Source of the DNA: Streptococcus oralis
GTDB lineage: Bacteria > Bacillota > Bacilli > Lactobacillales > Streptococcaceae
Length of the DNA stretch: 64,000 bases
Direction: 5' to 3'
Assembly: GCF_021497885.1 (NCBI RefSeq)
Contig: NZ_CP046523.1
Location: 787,501 to 851,500, forward strand
The notes beneath the pieces were generated by a model. It ran no database searches. It was not told the origin of the DNA and worked only from the letters and a program-made list of their open reading frames with translations. The position numbers and the translations under genes were made by a program. Shown piece after piece: positions 29,836 to 39,396 of the stretch (the stretch's first letter is position 1; each line of letters starts with the position of its first letter).

Positions 29836-31503
29836 ATGTTACTTGAAATTTCGATAAAAAACTTTGCCATTATAGAGGCGATTTCACTCAATTTTGAAAA
29901 AGGCATGACAGTCCTAACTGGTGAAACAGGTGCTGGGAAATCGATCATCATCGATGCCATGAATATGATGTTGGGGGCTCGTGCGACGACAGATGTTATT
30001 CGTCATGGTGCTCCCAAAGCTGAGATTGAAGGGCTTTTCTCTGTTGAGAATAGCCGTTCTTTACAAGAACTCTTTGAAGAGCAAGGGTTGGAGTTGGGGG
30101 ATGAGATTATCATCCGTCGTGAAATTCTTCAAAATGGGCGAAGTGTAAGTCGCGTGAATGGGCAGATGGTCAATCTTTCTGTCTTGCGCGCAATCGGCCA
30201 ACATCTTGTAGATATCCATGGTCAGCATGACCAAGAGGAGTTAATGCGTCCTCAACTGCACATCCAGATGTTGGATGGGTTTGGTGATGCAGCTTTCTTG
30301 GAGTTGAAAGAGACCTATCAGACGAGTTTTGATGCCTATCGCAAAATGCGTAAACAAGTTCTTGAAGTCAAGAAAAACCAGCAGGAACACAAGTCTCGCA
30401 TTGAGATGTTGGAATTTCAAATGGCAGAGATTGAAGCAGCAAACTTGCAGGCTGGTGAAGACTTGGCTCTCAACAAAGAACGAGATAAACTCCTAAACCA
30501 CAAGAATATAGCAGATACCTTGACAAATGCTTACTCTATGTTGGACAATGAGGAATTCTCCAGTCTTGCCAATGTGCGTTCGGCCATGAATGACATGGAA
30601 AGTGTCGAAGAATATGACCCTGAATACCGTGAAATTTCAAGTTCTCTATCAGAGACCTACTATGTTCTAGAAGATATTACCAAGCGTTTGGAAGATATTA
30701 TTGAAGATCTAGATTTTGATGGTAATCGCCTCATGCAGGTTGAAAATCGCTTAGATCTTCTGAATACTATTACCCGCAAGTACGGTGGGACTGTGGACGA
30801 TGTTTTGCTTTATTTTGCTAAGATTACGGATGAGTACAATCTCTTGACAGGTAATAATTTTTCTTCCGAAGACATGGAAGCAGAGCTCAAAAAATTGGAA
30901 GTCGATCTTGTCGATTTGGCAGGTCAGCTTGCATCTGCTCGTCATAACTTAGCCCAGCAGCTTGAAGCTGAGATTAAGCAAGAATTGCAAGACCTCTATA
31001 TGGAGAAAGCACAGTTCCAGGTTCGCTTTAGTAAGGGCAAATTCAGTCGAGAAGGTAATGAAATGGTCGAGTTTTACATTTCGACCAACCCTGGTGAAGA
31101 CTTTAAGCCTTTGGTTAAGGTTGCGTCTGGTGGGGAATTATCCCGTCTCATGTTGGCTATCAAGTCTGCCTTTTCTCGTAAGGAAGGTAAGACCAGTATT
31201 GTCTTTGATGAGGTGGATACGGGAGTCTCAGGTCGTGTGGCCCAAGCCATTGCTCAAAAGATTCATAAGATTGGCCAGCATGGTCAGGTTTTAGCTATTT
31301 CTCACCTTCCACAAGTGATTGCCATCGCGGATTATCAATTCTTCATTGAAAAGATTAGCGATGAACACTCAACTGTTTCGACTGTTCGTCTCTTGACTTT
31401 AGAAGAGCGAGTAGAGGAAGTAGCTAAGATGTTGGCTGGGGAGAATGTAACAGAAGCGGCCCTTACCCAAGCCAGAGAATTATTGCAAACGAGGGAGAAG
31501 TAA
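29836..31503 (+). CDS. recN: DNA repair protein RecN
   Basis: 555-residue SMC-like ATPase that acts early in double-strand break repair. Walker A GETGAGKSIIIDAM is at about residues 30-43, a coiled-coil middle region covers about 150-360, and the signature VASGGELSRLMLAIKS plus Walker B VFDEVDTGVSGRV lie near the C-terminus. Only six bases separate it from argR, and a phosphoesterase gene begins one base after its stop, so all are probably one transcript. Confidence 0.95.
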   Translation: MLLEISIKNFAIIEAISLNFEKGMTVLTGETGAGKSIIIDAMNMMLGARATTDVIRHGAPKAEIEGLFSVENSRSLQELFEEQGLELGDEIIIRREILQNGRSVSRVNGQMVNLSVLRAIGQHLVDIHGQHDQEELMRPQLHIQMLDGFGDAAFLELKETYQTSFDAYRKMRKQVLEVKKNQQEHKSRIEMLEFQMAEIEAANLQAGEDLALNKERDKLLNHKNIADTLTNAYSMLDNEEFSSLANVRSAMNDMESVEEYDPEYREISSSLSETYYVLEDITKRLEDIIEDLDFDGNRLMQVENRLDLLNTITRKYGGTVDDVLLYFAKITDEYNLLTGNNFSSEDMEAELKKLEVDLVDLAGQLASARHNLAQQLEAEIKQELQDLYMEKAQFQVRFSKGKFSREGNEMVEFYISTNPGEDFKPLVKVASGGELSRLMLAIKSAFSRKEGKTSIVFDEVDTGVSGRVAQAIAQKIHKIGQHGQVLAISHLPQVIAIADYQFFIEKISDEHSTVSTVRLLTLEERVEEVAKMLAGENVTEAALTQARELLQTREK

Positions 31504-31504
31504 G

Positions 31505-32233
31505 ATGACAGACTATTATGTAATTGGAGATGTTCACGGGAAAGCAGGTATGCTAGAAGATCTGCTCAAAACCTGGGATGGTCAAACTCAGTTGCTCTTT
31601 CTAGGGGATTTGATTGATCGAGGTGAAGATAGTCGCCGTGTTTTAGAAATGGTCAAGGATTTAGTTGACAATCATGGAGCTATCTGTCTATCAGGAAACC
31701 ACGAGTATATGTTTCTGACTTGGCTCGATGATCCAGAAGAAAGCTATGACCATTATCGTCGCAATGGTGGAGACACAACCATTAACTCAATCCTAGGACG
31801 TCCTTTGGATGCACCAGTTGATGGCGTAGAAGATGCCAAACGGGTTGCGACAGAAGCAGCGGATTTGGTCGAATTTATCCGCCAAATGCCATTTGTGGTA
31901 GAGACAGACAAGTATATCTTTGTTCATGCGGGTATTGATTTGACCTTGGATGACTGGCATGAAACGACTGATTACAAGAAAGTCTGGCTCAGAAAACCAT
32001 TCCACGAAGCGGCCAATCATACAGGAAAAACCATTGTCTTTGGGCATACACCGGTTTATGGTTTGCTCAAGCAAGACCGAGGTACTGCTGAGCTTTGGAT
32101 GACAGAAGATGGCAAGATTGGCATGGATGGAGGAGCTGTCTATGGTGGTGTCCTTCATGGAATCGTCTTTACAGACCAAGGAATGACAGAACACCACTTT
32201 ATCGAAAATGATGGTTTTATTGCCGAAGATTAG
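31505..32233 (+). CDS. metallophosphoesterase (PPP-type phosphatase)
   Basis: 242 residues. The metal-binding motifs of the PPP/calcineurin-like family are present in order: GDVHGKAGM (about 8-16), GDLIDRGEDS (about 35-44), SGNHEYM (about 61-67), FVHAGID (about 140) and VFGHTPVYG (about 178). It probably hydrolyses phosphoprotein or nucleotide substrates such as diadenosine tetraphosphate; the actual substrate cannot be told. It is the last gene of the xseA-recN operon. Confidence 0.85.
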   Translation: MTDYYVIGDVHGKAGMLEDLLKTWDGQTQLLFLGDLIDRGEDSRRVLEMVKDLVDNHGAICLSGNHEYMFLTWLDDPEESYDHYRRNGGDTTINSILGRPLDAPVDGVEDAKRVATEAADLVEFIRQMPFVVETDKYIFVHAGIDLTLDDWHETTDYKKVWLRKPFHEAANHTGKTIVFGHTPVYGLLKQDRGTAELWMTEDGKIGMDGGAVYGGVLHGIVFTDQGMTEHHFIENDGFIAED

Positions 32234-32254
32234 TACTCCTAGCAGGGTATGGTC

Positions 32255-32283
32255 TTGTCAAAATGTTAAAAACAATTTATAAT
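32255..32283 (+). promoter_or_regulatory. promoter of lepA, flanked by an inverted repeat
   Basis: TTGTCA, exactly 17 bases, TATAAT. An 8-base perfect inverted repeat brackets it: CAGGGTAT at 32243-32250 and ATACCCTG at 32290-32297. Confidence 0.78.
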
Positions 32284-32311
32284 TAATAGATACCCTGAAA
32301 GGAAGAGCATC

Positions 32312-34135
32312 ATGAACTTAGAAGAATTAAAGAAACGACAGGAGAAGATTCGAAACTTCTCTATTATCGCCCATATTGACCACGGGAAGTCAACGCTGGC
32401 AGACCGCATTTTGGAAAAGACTGAGACGGTTTCTAGTCGTGAAATGCAGGCTCAACTTTTGGATAGTATGGATCTAGAGCGGGAACGTGGGATTACCATT
32501 AAGTTGAATGCCATCGAGCTGAATTATACTGCGAAAGATGGGGAGACCTATATTTTCCACTTGATTGACACACCGGGGCACGTGGACTTTACCTATGAAG
32601 TGTCGCGTTCGCTAGCAGCCTGTGAAGGGGCGATTTTGGTGGTCGATGCGGCCCAAGGGATTGAAGCGCAAACTCTTGCCAACGTTTATCTAGCCTTGGA
32701 TAATGATTTGGAAATCTTGCCCGTCATTAACAAGATTGACCTACCAGCAGCTGATCCAGAGCGCGTTCGTACAGAGATTGAGGATGTCATTGGACTGGAT
32801 GCCAGTGAAGCTGTCTTAGCTTCTGCTAAGGCTGGTATTGGGATCGAAGAAATTCTTGAGCAAATCGTGGAAAAAGTGCCAGCACCAACTGGTGATGTAA
32901 CGGCGCCACTCAAGGCCTTGATTTTCGACTCTGTCTACGATGCTTACCGTGGGGTTATCCTCCAAGTGCGTGTCATGGACGGAGTTGTCAAACCTGGCGA
33001 TAAGATTCAGCTCATGAGCAATGGAAAGACCTTTGATGTGACGGAGGTCGGAATTTTCACTCCGAAAGCAGTAGGGCGCGATTTCCTTGCGACTGGTGAT
33101 GTTGGTTATATTGCGGCTTCTATCAAGACGGTTCAAGACACTCGTGTCGGAGATACAGTGACCCTAGCAAGCAATCCTGCTGCCGACCCATTGGATGGCT
33201 ATAAGCAGATGAATCCTATGGTCTTTGCAGGTCTTTATCCAATCGAATCAAACAAGTACAATGACCTTCGTGAAGCCCTTGAAAAATTGCAGCTCAACGA
33301 TGCCAGTCTTCAATTTGAACCAGAAACATCGCAGGCGCTGGGATTTGGTTTCCGTTGTGGATTCCTTGGACTTCTCCATATGGATGTTATCCAAGAGCGT
33401 TTAGAGCGCGAGTTCAACATTGACCTCATCATGACAGCTCCGTCTGTTATCTATAAGGTTAACCAAACTGACGGTGAGTCTATGGATGTTTCTAACCCGT
33501 CTGAGTTTCCTGATCCGACTAAGATCGCGACCATTGAAGAACCGTATGTCAAGGCGCAAATCATGGTACCACAGGAGTTTGTTGGGGCAGTAATGGAATT
33601 GGCTCAACGCAAACGTGGGGACTTTGTGACCATGGACTATATTGATGACAATCGTGTTAATGTTATCTATCAAATCCCACTTGCTGAAATTGTCTTTGAC
33701 TTCTTTGATAAGCTTAAGTCTTCGACGCGTGGTTATGCAAGCTTTGACTATGAATTGTCAGAGTACCGTCCATCTAAGCTGGTGAAAATGGATATCCTTC
33801 TCAATGGAGACAAGGTCGATGCCCTCAGCTTTATCGTTCATAAGGACTTTGCCTACGAACGTGGGAAACTCATCGTTGATAAGCTCAAGAAAATCATCCC
33901 TCGTCAACAATTTGAGGTTCCAATTCAAGCAGCAATCGGGCACAAGATTGTGGCTCGTACGGATATCAAGGCCCTTCGTAAAAACGTACTTGCCAAGTGT
34001 TATGGTGGTGACGTTTCGCGTAAACGCAAACTTCTTGAAAAACAAAAAGCTGGTAAGAAGCGTATGAAAGCCATTGGTTCTGTCGAAGTCCCTCAAGAAG
34101 CCTTCCTCAGCGTCTTGAGTATGGATGAAGAATAG
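32312..34135 (+). CDS. lepA: elongation factor 4 (ribosomal back-translocase LepA)
   Basis: 607-residue translational GTPase. G1 [14 protein letters not shown] (about 20-33), G3 [13 protein letters not shown] (about 82-94) and G4 [12 protein letters not shown] (about 136-147) are intact, followed by EF-G-like domains II, III and V and the LepA-specific C-terminal domain ([20 protein letters not shown]). It acts on stalled or mistranslocated ribosomes. Its own near-consensus promoter and two downstream hairpins suggest a single-gene transcript. Confidence 0.96.
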   Translation: MNLEELKKRQEKIRNFSIIAHIDHGKSTLADRILEKTETVSSREMQAQLLDSMDLERERGITIKLNAIELNYTAKDGETYIFHLIDTPGHVDFTYEVSRSLAACEGAILVVDAAQGIEAQTLANVYLALDNDLEILPVINKIDLPAADPERVRTEIEDVIGLDASEAVLASAKAGIGIEEILEQIVEKVPAPTGDVTAPLKALIFDSVYDAYRGVILQVRVMDGVVKPGDKIQLMSNGKTFDVTEVGIFTPKAVGRDFLATGDVGYIAASIKTVQDTRVGDTVTLASNPAADPLDGYKQMNPMVFAGLYPIESNKYNDLREALEKLQLNDASLQFEPETSQALGFGFRCGFLGLLHMDVIQERLEREFNIDLIMTAPSVIYKVNQTDGESMDVSNPSEFPDPTKIATIEEPYVKAQIMVPQEFVGAVMELAQRKRGDFVTMDYIDDNRVNVIYQIPLAEIVFDFFDKLKSSTRGYASFDYELSEYRPSKLVKMDILLNGDKVDALSFIVHKDFAYERGKLIVDKLKKIIPRQQFEVPIQAAIGHKIVARTDIKALRKNVLAKCYGGDVSRKRKLLEKQKAGKKRMKAIGSVEVPQEAFLSVLSMDEE

Positions 34136-34146
34136 AAATAAAAAAC

Positions 34147-34177
34147 AAAACTCTTGAAGATTTCTCAAGAGTTTTTT
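34147..34177 (+). terminator. terminator of lepA
   Basis: AAAACTCTTGA and TCAAGAGTTTT stem with a seven-base loop and T run. Confidence 0.9.
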
Positions 34178-34224
34178 ATGTTTTTGATGAAACAAGTTAT
34201 CACATACAAAAGTTGAATAAATGA

Positions 34225-34256
34225 AAAAAGAAGATCAACTGGTCTTCTTTTTATTA
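34225..34256 (+). terminator. second hairpin with T run before dprA
   Basis: AAAAAGAAGA and TCTTCTTTTT around an eight-base loop. It lies just upstream of the dprA cin-box and would insulate dprA from lepA read-through; its T-rich end also supplies the T-rich tract typical upstream of ComX boxes. Confidence 0.7.
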
Positions 34257-34260
34257 TTTT

Positions 34261-34268
34261 TTCGAATA
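34261..34268 (+). promoter_or_regulatory. ComX-dependent cin-box (competence promoter) of dprA
   Basis: TTCGAATA matches the streptococcal cin-box TACGAATA in seven of eight bases and is preceded by a T-rich tract. It lies 33 bases before the dprA start, the usual place for a SigX -10-like element. No SigA-type promoter is seen between the terminator and dprA. Confidence 0.78.
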
Positions 34269-34301
34269 GATAGATGAGTAGAAAAAGAAATGGAGTTGTA
34301 T

Positions 34302-35150
34302 ATGAAGATCACAAACTATGAGATTTACAAATTGCGCAAAGCTGGACTGACCAATCAACAGATTTTAACTGTTCTTGAATATGACGAGACTGTAGATCAG
34401 GAGCTCTTGCTAGGTGATATTGCTGAAATATCTGGGTGCCGTAATCCTGCTGTCTTTATGGAACGCTATTTCCAGATAGATGATGCACAGTTGGAGAAGG
34501 AGTTCCAAAAATTTCCATCCTTTTCTATTCTTGATGACTGTTATCCTTGGGATCTGAGTGAGATTTATGATGCTCCAGCGCTCTTATTTTATAAAGGAAA
34601 TCTAGACTTATTGAAATTTCCAAAGGTTGCTGTTGTAGGGAGTCGTTCATGTTCGAGTCAGGGAGCAAAGTCGGTTCAGAAAGTCATTCAAGGTTTGGAA
34701 AACGAGTTAATCGTGGTCAGTGGTTTGGCCAAAGGAATTGATACCGCTGCCCATATGGCTACACTCCAAAATGGTGGAAAAACGATTGCTGTGATTGGAA
34801 CAGGATTGGATGTATTTTATCCTAAAGCCAATAAACGCTTGCAGGAGTACATTGGCAATGATCATCTGGTTCTCAGCGAATATGGACCTGGCGAGCAACC
34901 TCTGAAATTTCATTTTCCAGCTCGAAATCGTATCATAGCAGGACTTTGTCGTGGGGTTATTGTAGCAGAGGCAAGGATGCGTTCAGGCAGTCTCATCACC
35001 TGTGAGCGTGCTATGGAGGAAGGGCGCGATGCCTTTGCTATTCCAGGAAACATTTTAGATGGCCATTCAGATGGCTGTCACCACCTGATCCAAGAGGGAG
35101 CAAAACTGGTCACAAGTGGGCAAGATGTACTAGCAGAGTTTGAATTTTAA
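34302..35150 (+). CDS. dprA: DNA processing protein DprA
   Basis: 282 residues. DprA protects incoming single-stranded DNA during transformation and loads RecA; in pneumococcus it also shuts off competence by binding ComE. A SAM-like N-terminal domain (about 1-100) precedes the Rossmann-like DNA-binding domain with VAVVGSRSCSSQGA, SGLAKGIDTAAHMATL, GTGLDVFYPKANK and FPARNRIIAGLCRGVIVAEA. The start at 34302 gives the pneumococcal N-terminus MKITNYEIYKL. Preceded by a cin-box, so it is a late competence gene. Confidence 0.96.
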   Translation: MKITNYEIYKLRKAGLTNQQILTVLEYDETVDQELLLGDIAEISGCRNPAVFMERYFQIDDAQLEKEFQKFPSFSILDDCYPWDLSEIYDAPALLFYKGNLDLLKFPKVAVVGSRSCSSQGAKSVQKVIQGLENELIVVSGLAKGIDTAAHMATLQNGGKTIAVIGTGLDVFYPKANKRLQEYIGNDHLVLSEYGPGEQPLKFHFPARNRIIAGLCRGVIVAEARMRSGSLITCERAMEEGRDAFAIPGNILDGHSDGCHHLIQEGAKLVTSGQDVLAEFEF

Positions 35151-35203
35151 GGAGAAATGGTTCACTCAGATAAACTTTTCTTCTATACTATAGGAGTTAA
35201 GTC

Positions 35204-35232
35204 TTGACAGGTCTTTAAAAATGGTTTACACT
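35204..35232 (+). promoter_or_regulatory. promoter of topA with overlapping palindrome
   Basis: Perfect TTGACA, exactly 17 bases, TACACT. The 12-base palindrome ACTTTATAAAGT (35230-35241) starts inside the -10 and spans the expected transcription start. Confidence 0.8.
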
Positions 35233-35267
35233 TTATAAAGTTTATTACTTTGAAAAGGTGTGATAGT

Positions 35268-37355
35268 GTGGCTACGGCAACAAAGAAGAAAAAATCAACA
35301 GTTAAGAAAAATCTAGTCATCGTGGAGTCGCCTGCTAAGGCGAAAACGATTGAAAAATATCTAGGCAGAAATTACAAGGTTTTAGCCAGTGTCGGACATA
35401 TCCGTGATTTGAAAAAATCCAGTATGTCAGTCGACATTGAAAATAACTATGAACCGCAGTATATCAATATCCGTGGAAAAGGCCCTCTCATTAATGACTT
35501 GAAAAAAGAAGCTAAAAAGGCCAATAAAGTCTTTCTGGCGAGTGACCCGGACCGTGAAGGAGAAGCAATTTCCTGGCATTTGGCTCACATTCTCAACTTG
35601 GACGAGAATGATGCCAACCGTGTGGTCTTTAATGAAATTACCAAGGACGCAGTAAAAAATGCTTTTAAAGAACCTCGCAAGATTGACATGGACTTGGTCG
35701 ACGCCCAACAAGCTCGTCGAGTCTTAGACCGCTTGGTAGGGTATTCGATTTCGCCTATTTTGTGGAAAAAGGTCAAGAAGGGCTTATCAGCAGGACGCGT
35801 GCAGTCTGTTGCCCTTAAGCTCATCATTGACCGTGAAAATGAAATCAATGCCTTTCAACCGGAAGAATACTGGACAATTGATGGTGTCTTTAAGAAGGGA
35901 ACCAAGCAATTTCAGGCTTCTTTCTATGGTATGAATGGCAAAAAGATGAAATTGACCACCAACGAAGAAGTCAAAGAAGTCTTGTCCCATTTGACTAGCA
36001 AAGATTTTACAGTAGACCAAGTAGATAAGAAAGAACGCAAACGCAATGCGCCCCTACCTTATACGACTTCAACCATGCAGATGGATGCTGCTAACAAAAT
36101 CAATTTCCGTACTCGAAAGACCATGATGGTGGCTCAACAGCTCTATGAAGGGATCAATATCGGATCAGGTGTGCAAGGTTTGATTACCTATATGCGTACT
36201 GACTCGACTCGTATCAGTCCTGTGGCTCAGAACGAAGCTGCAAGCTACATTAACGACCGTTTTGGTAGCAAGTATTCCAAGCATGGTAGCAAGGTCAAGA
36301 ATGCCTCAGGTGCTCAAGATGCCCACGAAGCCATTCGTCCATCTAGTGTCTTTAACACACCTGAAAGCATCTCTAAGTACTTGGACAAAGACCAGCTCAA
36401 GCTCTATACCCTTATCTGGAACCGTTTTGTGGCCAGCCAGATGACAGGAGCTATCTTTGATACCATTGCTGTTAAGCTTTCTCAAAATGGAGTCCAATTC
36501 GCGGCAAATGGAAGCCAAGTTAAGTTTGATGGGTATCTTGCTATTTACAATGACTCTGACAAGAACAAAATGTTGCCAGATATGGCAGTTGGAGATGTGG
36601 TCAAGCAGGTTAATAGCAAGCCAGAACAACATTTCACTCAACCACCTGCTCGTTATTCTGAAGCGACCCTTATCAAGACCTTGGAGGAAAATGGGGTTGG
36701 ACGCCCGTCAACCTATGCTCCGACCATTGAAACCATCCAAAAACGTTACTACGTTCGTCTGGCAGCTAAACGTTTTGAACCAACAGAGTTGGGAGAAATT
36801 GTCAATAAACTCATCGTTGAATGCTTCCCAGATATCGTCAATGTGACTTTCACAGCTGAGATGGAAGGAAAACTGGATGATGTCGAAGTTGGTAAAGAGC
36901 AGTGGCAACGTGTTATTGATGAATTTTACAAACCATTCTCCAAAGAAGTAGCCAAGGCTGAATCCGAAATGGAAAAAATCCAGATTAAGGATGAGCCAGC
37001 TGGATTTGACTGTGAAGTTTGTGGCAGTCCAATGGTGATTAAGCTCGGTCGTTTTGGTAAATTCTATGCTTGTAGTAATTTCCCAGACTGCCGTCACACA
37101 CAAGCGATTGTCAAAGAGATTGGTGTCGAGTGTCCAAGCTGCCATCAAGGACAAATCATCGAACGCAAAACCAAGCGCAATCGTATCTTCTATGGTTGCA
37201 ATCGTTACCCAGAATGTGAATTTACTTCCTGGGACAAACCAATTGGCCGTGACTGTCCAAAATGCGGACACTTCCTTGTGGAGAAAAAAGTCCGTGGTGG
37301 TGGCAAGCAGGTTGTATGTAGTAATGGCGACTACGAAGAAGAGAAAATTAAATAA
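35268..37355 (+). CDS. topA: DNA topoisomerase I
   Basis: 695-residue type IA topoisomerase that relaxes negative supercoils, opposing gyrase. The Toprim domain ([17 protein letters not shown] at 20s; [14 protein letters not shown] near 95) and the catalytic tyrosine in [13 protein letters not shown] (about residue 309) are intact. Three C4-type zinc ribbons follow at the end ([27 protein letters not shown]). The GTG at 35268 was chosen because AAAAGGTG precedes it and it gives the pneumococcal start MATATKKKK. Confidence 0.96.
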   Translation: MATATKKKKSTVKKNLVIVESPAKAKTIEKYLGRNYKVLASVGHIRDLKKSSMSVDIENNYEPQYINIRGKGPLINDLKKEAKKANKVFLASDPDREGEAISWHLAHILNLDENDANRVVFNEITKDAVKNAFKEPRKIDMDLVDAQQARRVLDRLVGYSISPILWKKVKKGLSAGRVQSVALKLIIDRENEINAFQPEEYWTIDGVFKKGTKQFQASFYGMNGKKMKLTTNEEVKEVLSHLTSKDFTVDQVDKKERKRNAPLPYTTSTMQMDAANKINFRTRKTMMVAQQLYEGINIGSGVQGLITYMRTDSTRISPVAQNEAASYINDRFGSKYSKHGSKVKNASGAQDAHEAIRPSSVFNTPESISKYLDKDQLKLYTLIWNRFVASQMTGAIFDTIAVKLSQNGVQFAANGSQVKFDGYLAIYNDSDKNKMLPDMAVGDVVKQVNSKPEQHFTQPPARYSEATLIKTLEENGVGRPSTYAPTIETIQKRYYVRLAAKRFEPTELGEIVNKLIVECFPDIVNVTFTAEMEGKLDDVEVGKEQWQRVIDEFYKPFSKEVAKAESEMEKIQIKDEPAGFDCEVCGSPMVIKLGRFGKFYACSNFPDCRHTQAIVKEIGVECPSCHQGQIIERKTKRNRIFYGCNRYPECEFTSWDKPIGRDCPKCGHFLVEKKVRGGGKQVVCSNGDYEEEKIK

Positions 37356-37360
37356 AATGC

Positions 37361-37393
37361 AGAGCCCTGAAAATGAATTTCAGGCTCTTTTTT
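37361..37393 (+). terminator. terminator of topA
   Basis: AGAGCCCTGAAA pairs with TTTCAGGCTCT (one bulged C), then a T run. Confidence 0.88.
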
Positions 37394-37401
37394 GTTGATG
37401 C

Positions 37402-37431
37402 TTGACAAATTTCCCCCTTGTATGCGAAACT
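37402..37431 (+). promoter_or_regulatory. possible promoter of the DUF454 gene
   Basis: Perfect TTGACA followed 18 bases later by GAAACT preceded by TGC. The -10 is poor. Confidence 0.4.
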
Positions 37432-37461
37432 AGAGGAAGAGTAATTTATCTAGGAGAAATC

Positions 37462-37821
37462 ATGCGTATCATTTATCTCAGTATTGGCTTTATTTCACTG
37501 GCTTTAGCTGTTATTGGAGTTGTCCTACCACTTTTACCAACAACCCCCTTTCTTTTGTTAGCTATCGCTTGCTTTTCAAAATCTTCTAAGCGTTTTGAAG
37601 ACTGGCTTTATCATACAAAGCTTTATCAGACCTATGTAGCTGACTTTCGGGAAACCAAGTCAATCGCGCGAGAACGAAAGAAAAAAATCATCGTATCTAT
37701 CTATATCTTGATGGGAATTTCTATTTATTTTGCTCCTCTTTTGCCAGTCAAAATCGGTCTGGGAGCCTTGACTGTCTTTATCACCTACTATCTCTTTAAA
37801 GTCATTCCTGACAAAGAATAG
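37462..37821 (+). CDS. DUF454 family membrane protein (YbaN-like)
   Basis: 119 residues. Two hydrophobic regions (about 1-35 and 75-110) surround a basic cytoplasmic loop (KSSKRFEDWLYHTKLYQTYV, RETKSIARERKKK). The PLLPTTPFLLLAIACFSKSS block is the DUF454/YbaN signature. Function unknown; the family is widespread in bacteria as an inner-membrane protein. The ATG at 37462 follows TAGGAGAAATC; upstream frame extension has no binding site. Stands alone between topA and cutC. Confidence 0.8.
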   Translation: MRIIYLSIGFISLALAVIGVVLPLLPTTPFLLLAIACFSKSSKRFEDWLYHTKLYQTYVADFRETKSIARERKKKIIVSIYILMGISIYFAPLLPVKIGLGALTVFITYYLFKVIPDKE

Positions 37822-37875
37822 ATAAAAATAGTAGTTATTTGCCTTGATAAAAATGAAAGCCTATTTAAAATAATA

Positions 37876-37884
37876 TGATATAAT
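37876..37884 (+). promoter_or_regulatory. extended -10 promoter of cutC
   Basis: TGATATAAT, 31 bases before the ATG. Confidence 0.6.
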
Positions 37885-37914
37885 AAATTTAAAGAAAACA
37901 TCAAGGAGAATCAA

Positions 37915-38547
37915 ATGATTTACGAATTTTGTGCTGAAAATGTGACCTTGCTTGAAAAAGCGATACAGGCTGGAGCTCGTCGAATCGAACTTTGTGACAA
38001 TCTAGCAGTAGGAGGAACAACACCTAGCTATGGAGTGACCAAGGCAGCGGTTGAACTGGCAGCTAACTACGATACGACCATTATGACCATGATTCGTCCC
38101 CGTGGTGGCGACTTTGTCTATACTGATCTTGAAATAGCAATCATGCTAGAAGACATTCGTTTGACTGCTCAGACTGGAAGTCAAGGGGTTGTTTTTGGAG
38201 CATTAACTGCTGATAAAAAGTTGGATAAGGCTAATCTTGAGAAGCTGATTGTCGCATCTAAAGGAATGGAAATTGTCTTCCACATGGCCTTTGATGAATT
38301 GAGTGATGAAGACCAGTTGGAAGCCATTGACTGGCTCAGCCAAGCTGGTGTCACTCGTATCTTAACTCGTGCTGGTGTGTCTGGAGACTCGCTAGAAGAA
38401 CGTTTTGCCCATTATCACAGAATTTTGGAACATGCTAAAGGTAAAATTGAAATCTTACCAGGTGGAGGGATTGACCTTGACAACCGTCAAGCCTTTATCG
38501 ACCAGCTGGGTGTGACACAATTGCATGGAACCAAGGTTGTCTTTTAA
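37915..38547 (+). CDS. cutC: copper homeostasis protein CutC
   Basis: 210 residues, a TIM-barrel protein of the CutC family. Motifs seen: ARRIELCDNLAVGGTTPSYG near residue 22, MIRPRGGDFVYTDLEI near 60, VVFGALTADKKLD near 92, VFHMAFDEL near 121, and LPGGGIDLDN near 181. The family is linked to copper tolerance in bacteria and animals, though the biochemical role is still debated. The RBS AAGGAGAA is strong. A terminator follows the stop by about 12 bases. Confidence 0.92.
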   Translation: MIYEFCAENVTLLEKAIQAGARRIELCDNLAVGGTTPSYGVTKAAVELAANYDTTIMTMIRPRGGDFVYTDLEIAIMLEDIRLTAQTGSQGVVFGALTADKKLDKANLEKLIVASKGMEIVFHMAFDELSDEDQLEAIDWLSQAGVTRILTRAGVSGDSLEERFAHYHRILEHAKGKIEILPGGGIDLDNRQAFIDQLGVTQLHGTKVVF

Positions 38548-38559
38548 AAAATAGAAAGG

Positions 38560-38585
38560 AACTGCTAGCTTTTGGTAGCAGTTTT
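38560..38585 (+). terminator. terminator of cutC, overlapping the leader of the next gene
   Basis: AACTGCTA and TAGCAGTT pair around GCTTTTGG and run into TTTT. An AAAGGA (38555-38560) lies at its 5' foot, while the next start codon is at 38591, directly after the hairpin. Confidence 0.82.
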
Positions 38586-38590
38586 CACTT

Positions 38591-39247
38591 ATGTTTGAAA
38601 TTTTTAAATCCTATCAGTTTAATAAAGAAAAAGCCCATGCCTATGGTTTTGTAGAAAGTGGGAAAGTCTGGACCTATAGTTGCCAGATTTTGCAGGGTGA
38701 CTTTTTCATGACAGTTTCTATCACTCCGGATAATGTGAGCTTTCAGGTCTTTGACCAGGAAACGGGTGACCTCTATCCTCAAGTACATATGGAAAGTATG
38801 CGGGGAAGTTTTGTCGGAAGTGTCCGTGAGGCTTGTTTGGAGATTCTTTACCAGATTCGGAAGGCTTGTTTTGATGTGCAGGATTTTATCTGCCCTCAGA
38901 CTAAGCGTATCATGGCTCAGGTTCAGGAAGATTATGGGAATCAGCTGGAGTATCTGTGGGAAAAATCACCTGATGCTGCTGTATTGCGCCATGAAGGCAA
39001 TCAAAAGTGGTATGCTGTTTTGATGAGAATTCCGTGGGATAAGTTAGATAAGGGGAGAGAAGGGCTAGTGGAAGCAGTCAACCTCAAACACGACCAAGTG
39101 GCTGACTTGCTTTCGCAAAAGGGAATTTACCCAGCCTTTCATATGAACAAACGCTACTGGCTTAGTCTGACACTTGATGATACTTTGTCAGATGAAATGG
39201 TACTGAAATTGATGGAAAGAAGTTGGAACCTAACCGTGAAAAAATAG
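38591..39247 (+). CDS. MmcQ/YjbR family protein
   Basis: 218 residues. The C-terminal half is the MmcQ/YjbR domain (KSPDAAVLRHEGNQKWYAVL, MRIPWDKLDKG, NKRYWLSLTLDDTLSDEMV), a CyaY-like fold implicated in DNA binding. The N-terminal 100 residues form a second, strand-rich region (SGKVWTYSCQILQGDFFMTV). Function unknown. The start is unusual: no Shine-Dalgarno motif lies within 20 bases of the ATG. The only candidate, AAAGGA, is 31 bases upstream on the other side of the cutC terminator hairpin. No upstream in-frame start exists before a stop at 38576-38578. Confidence 0.8.
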   Translation: MFEIFKSYQFNKEKAHAYGFVESGKVWTYSCQILQGDFFMTVSITPDNVSFQVFDQETGDLYPQVHMESMRGSFVGSVREACLEILYQIRKACFDVQDFICPQTKRIMAQVQEDYGNQLEYLWEKSPDAAVLRHEGNQKWYAVLMRIPWDKLDKGREGLVEAVNLKHDQVADLLSQKGIYPAFHMNKRYWLSLTLDDTLSDEMVLKLMERSWNLTVKK

Positions 39248-39331
39248 GGGAATTTGCTTGAGTTTTCAAATACTTTCAATTAGCAAAATATTCTTTACTG
39301 AAGAAATTTTCAGAAAATAATGGATTTTTTC

Positions 39332-39360
39332 TTGACAAGAGATTTTTCCTATGCTAGAAT
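39332..39360 (+). promoter_or_regulatory. promoter of the leucine operon
   Basis: TTGACA, exactly 17 bases, TAGAAT preceded by TGC. It drives the leader peptide and leuABCD. Confidence 0.82.
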
Positions 39361-39396
39361 ACTAAACAAGATATCAAACGAAGGAGAAAGTCAAAC

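Noticed and set aside
36708..37271. 187-residue open frame on the minus strand within topA
   Set aside because: It mirrors topA codons, lacks a ribosome-binding site and has no sensible protein composition; topA is clearly the gene.
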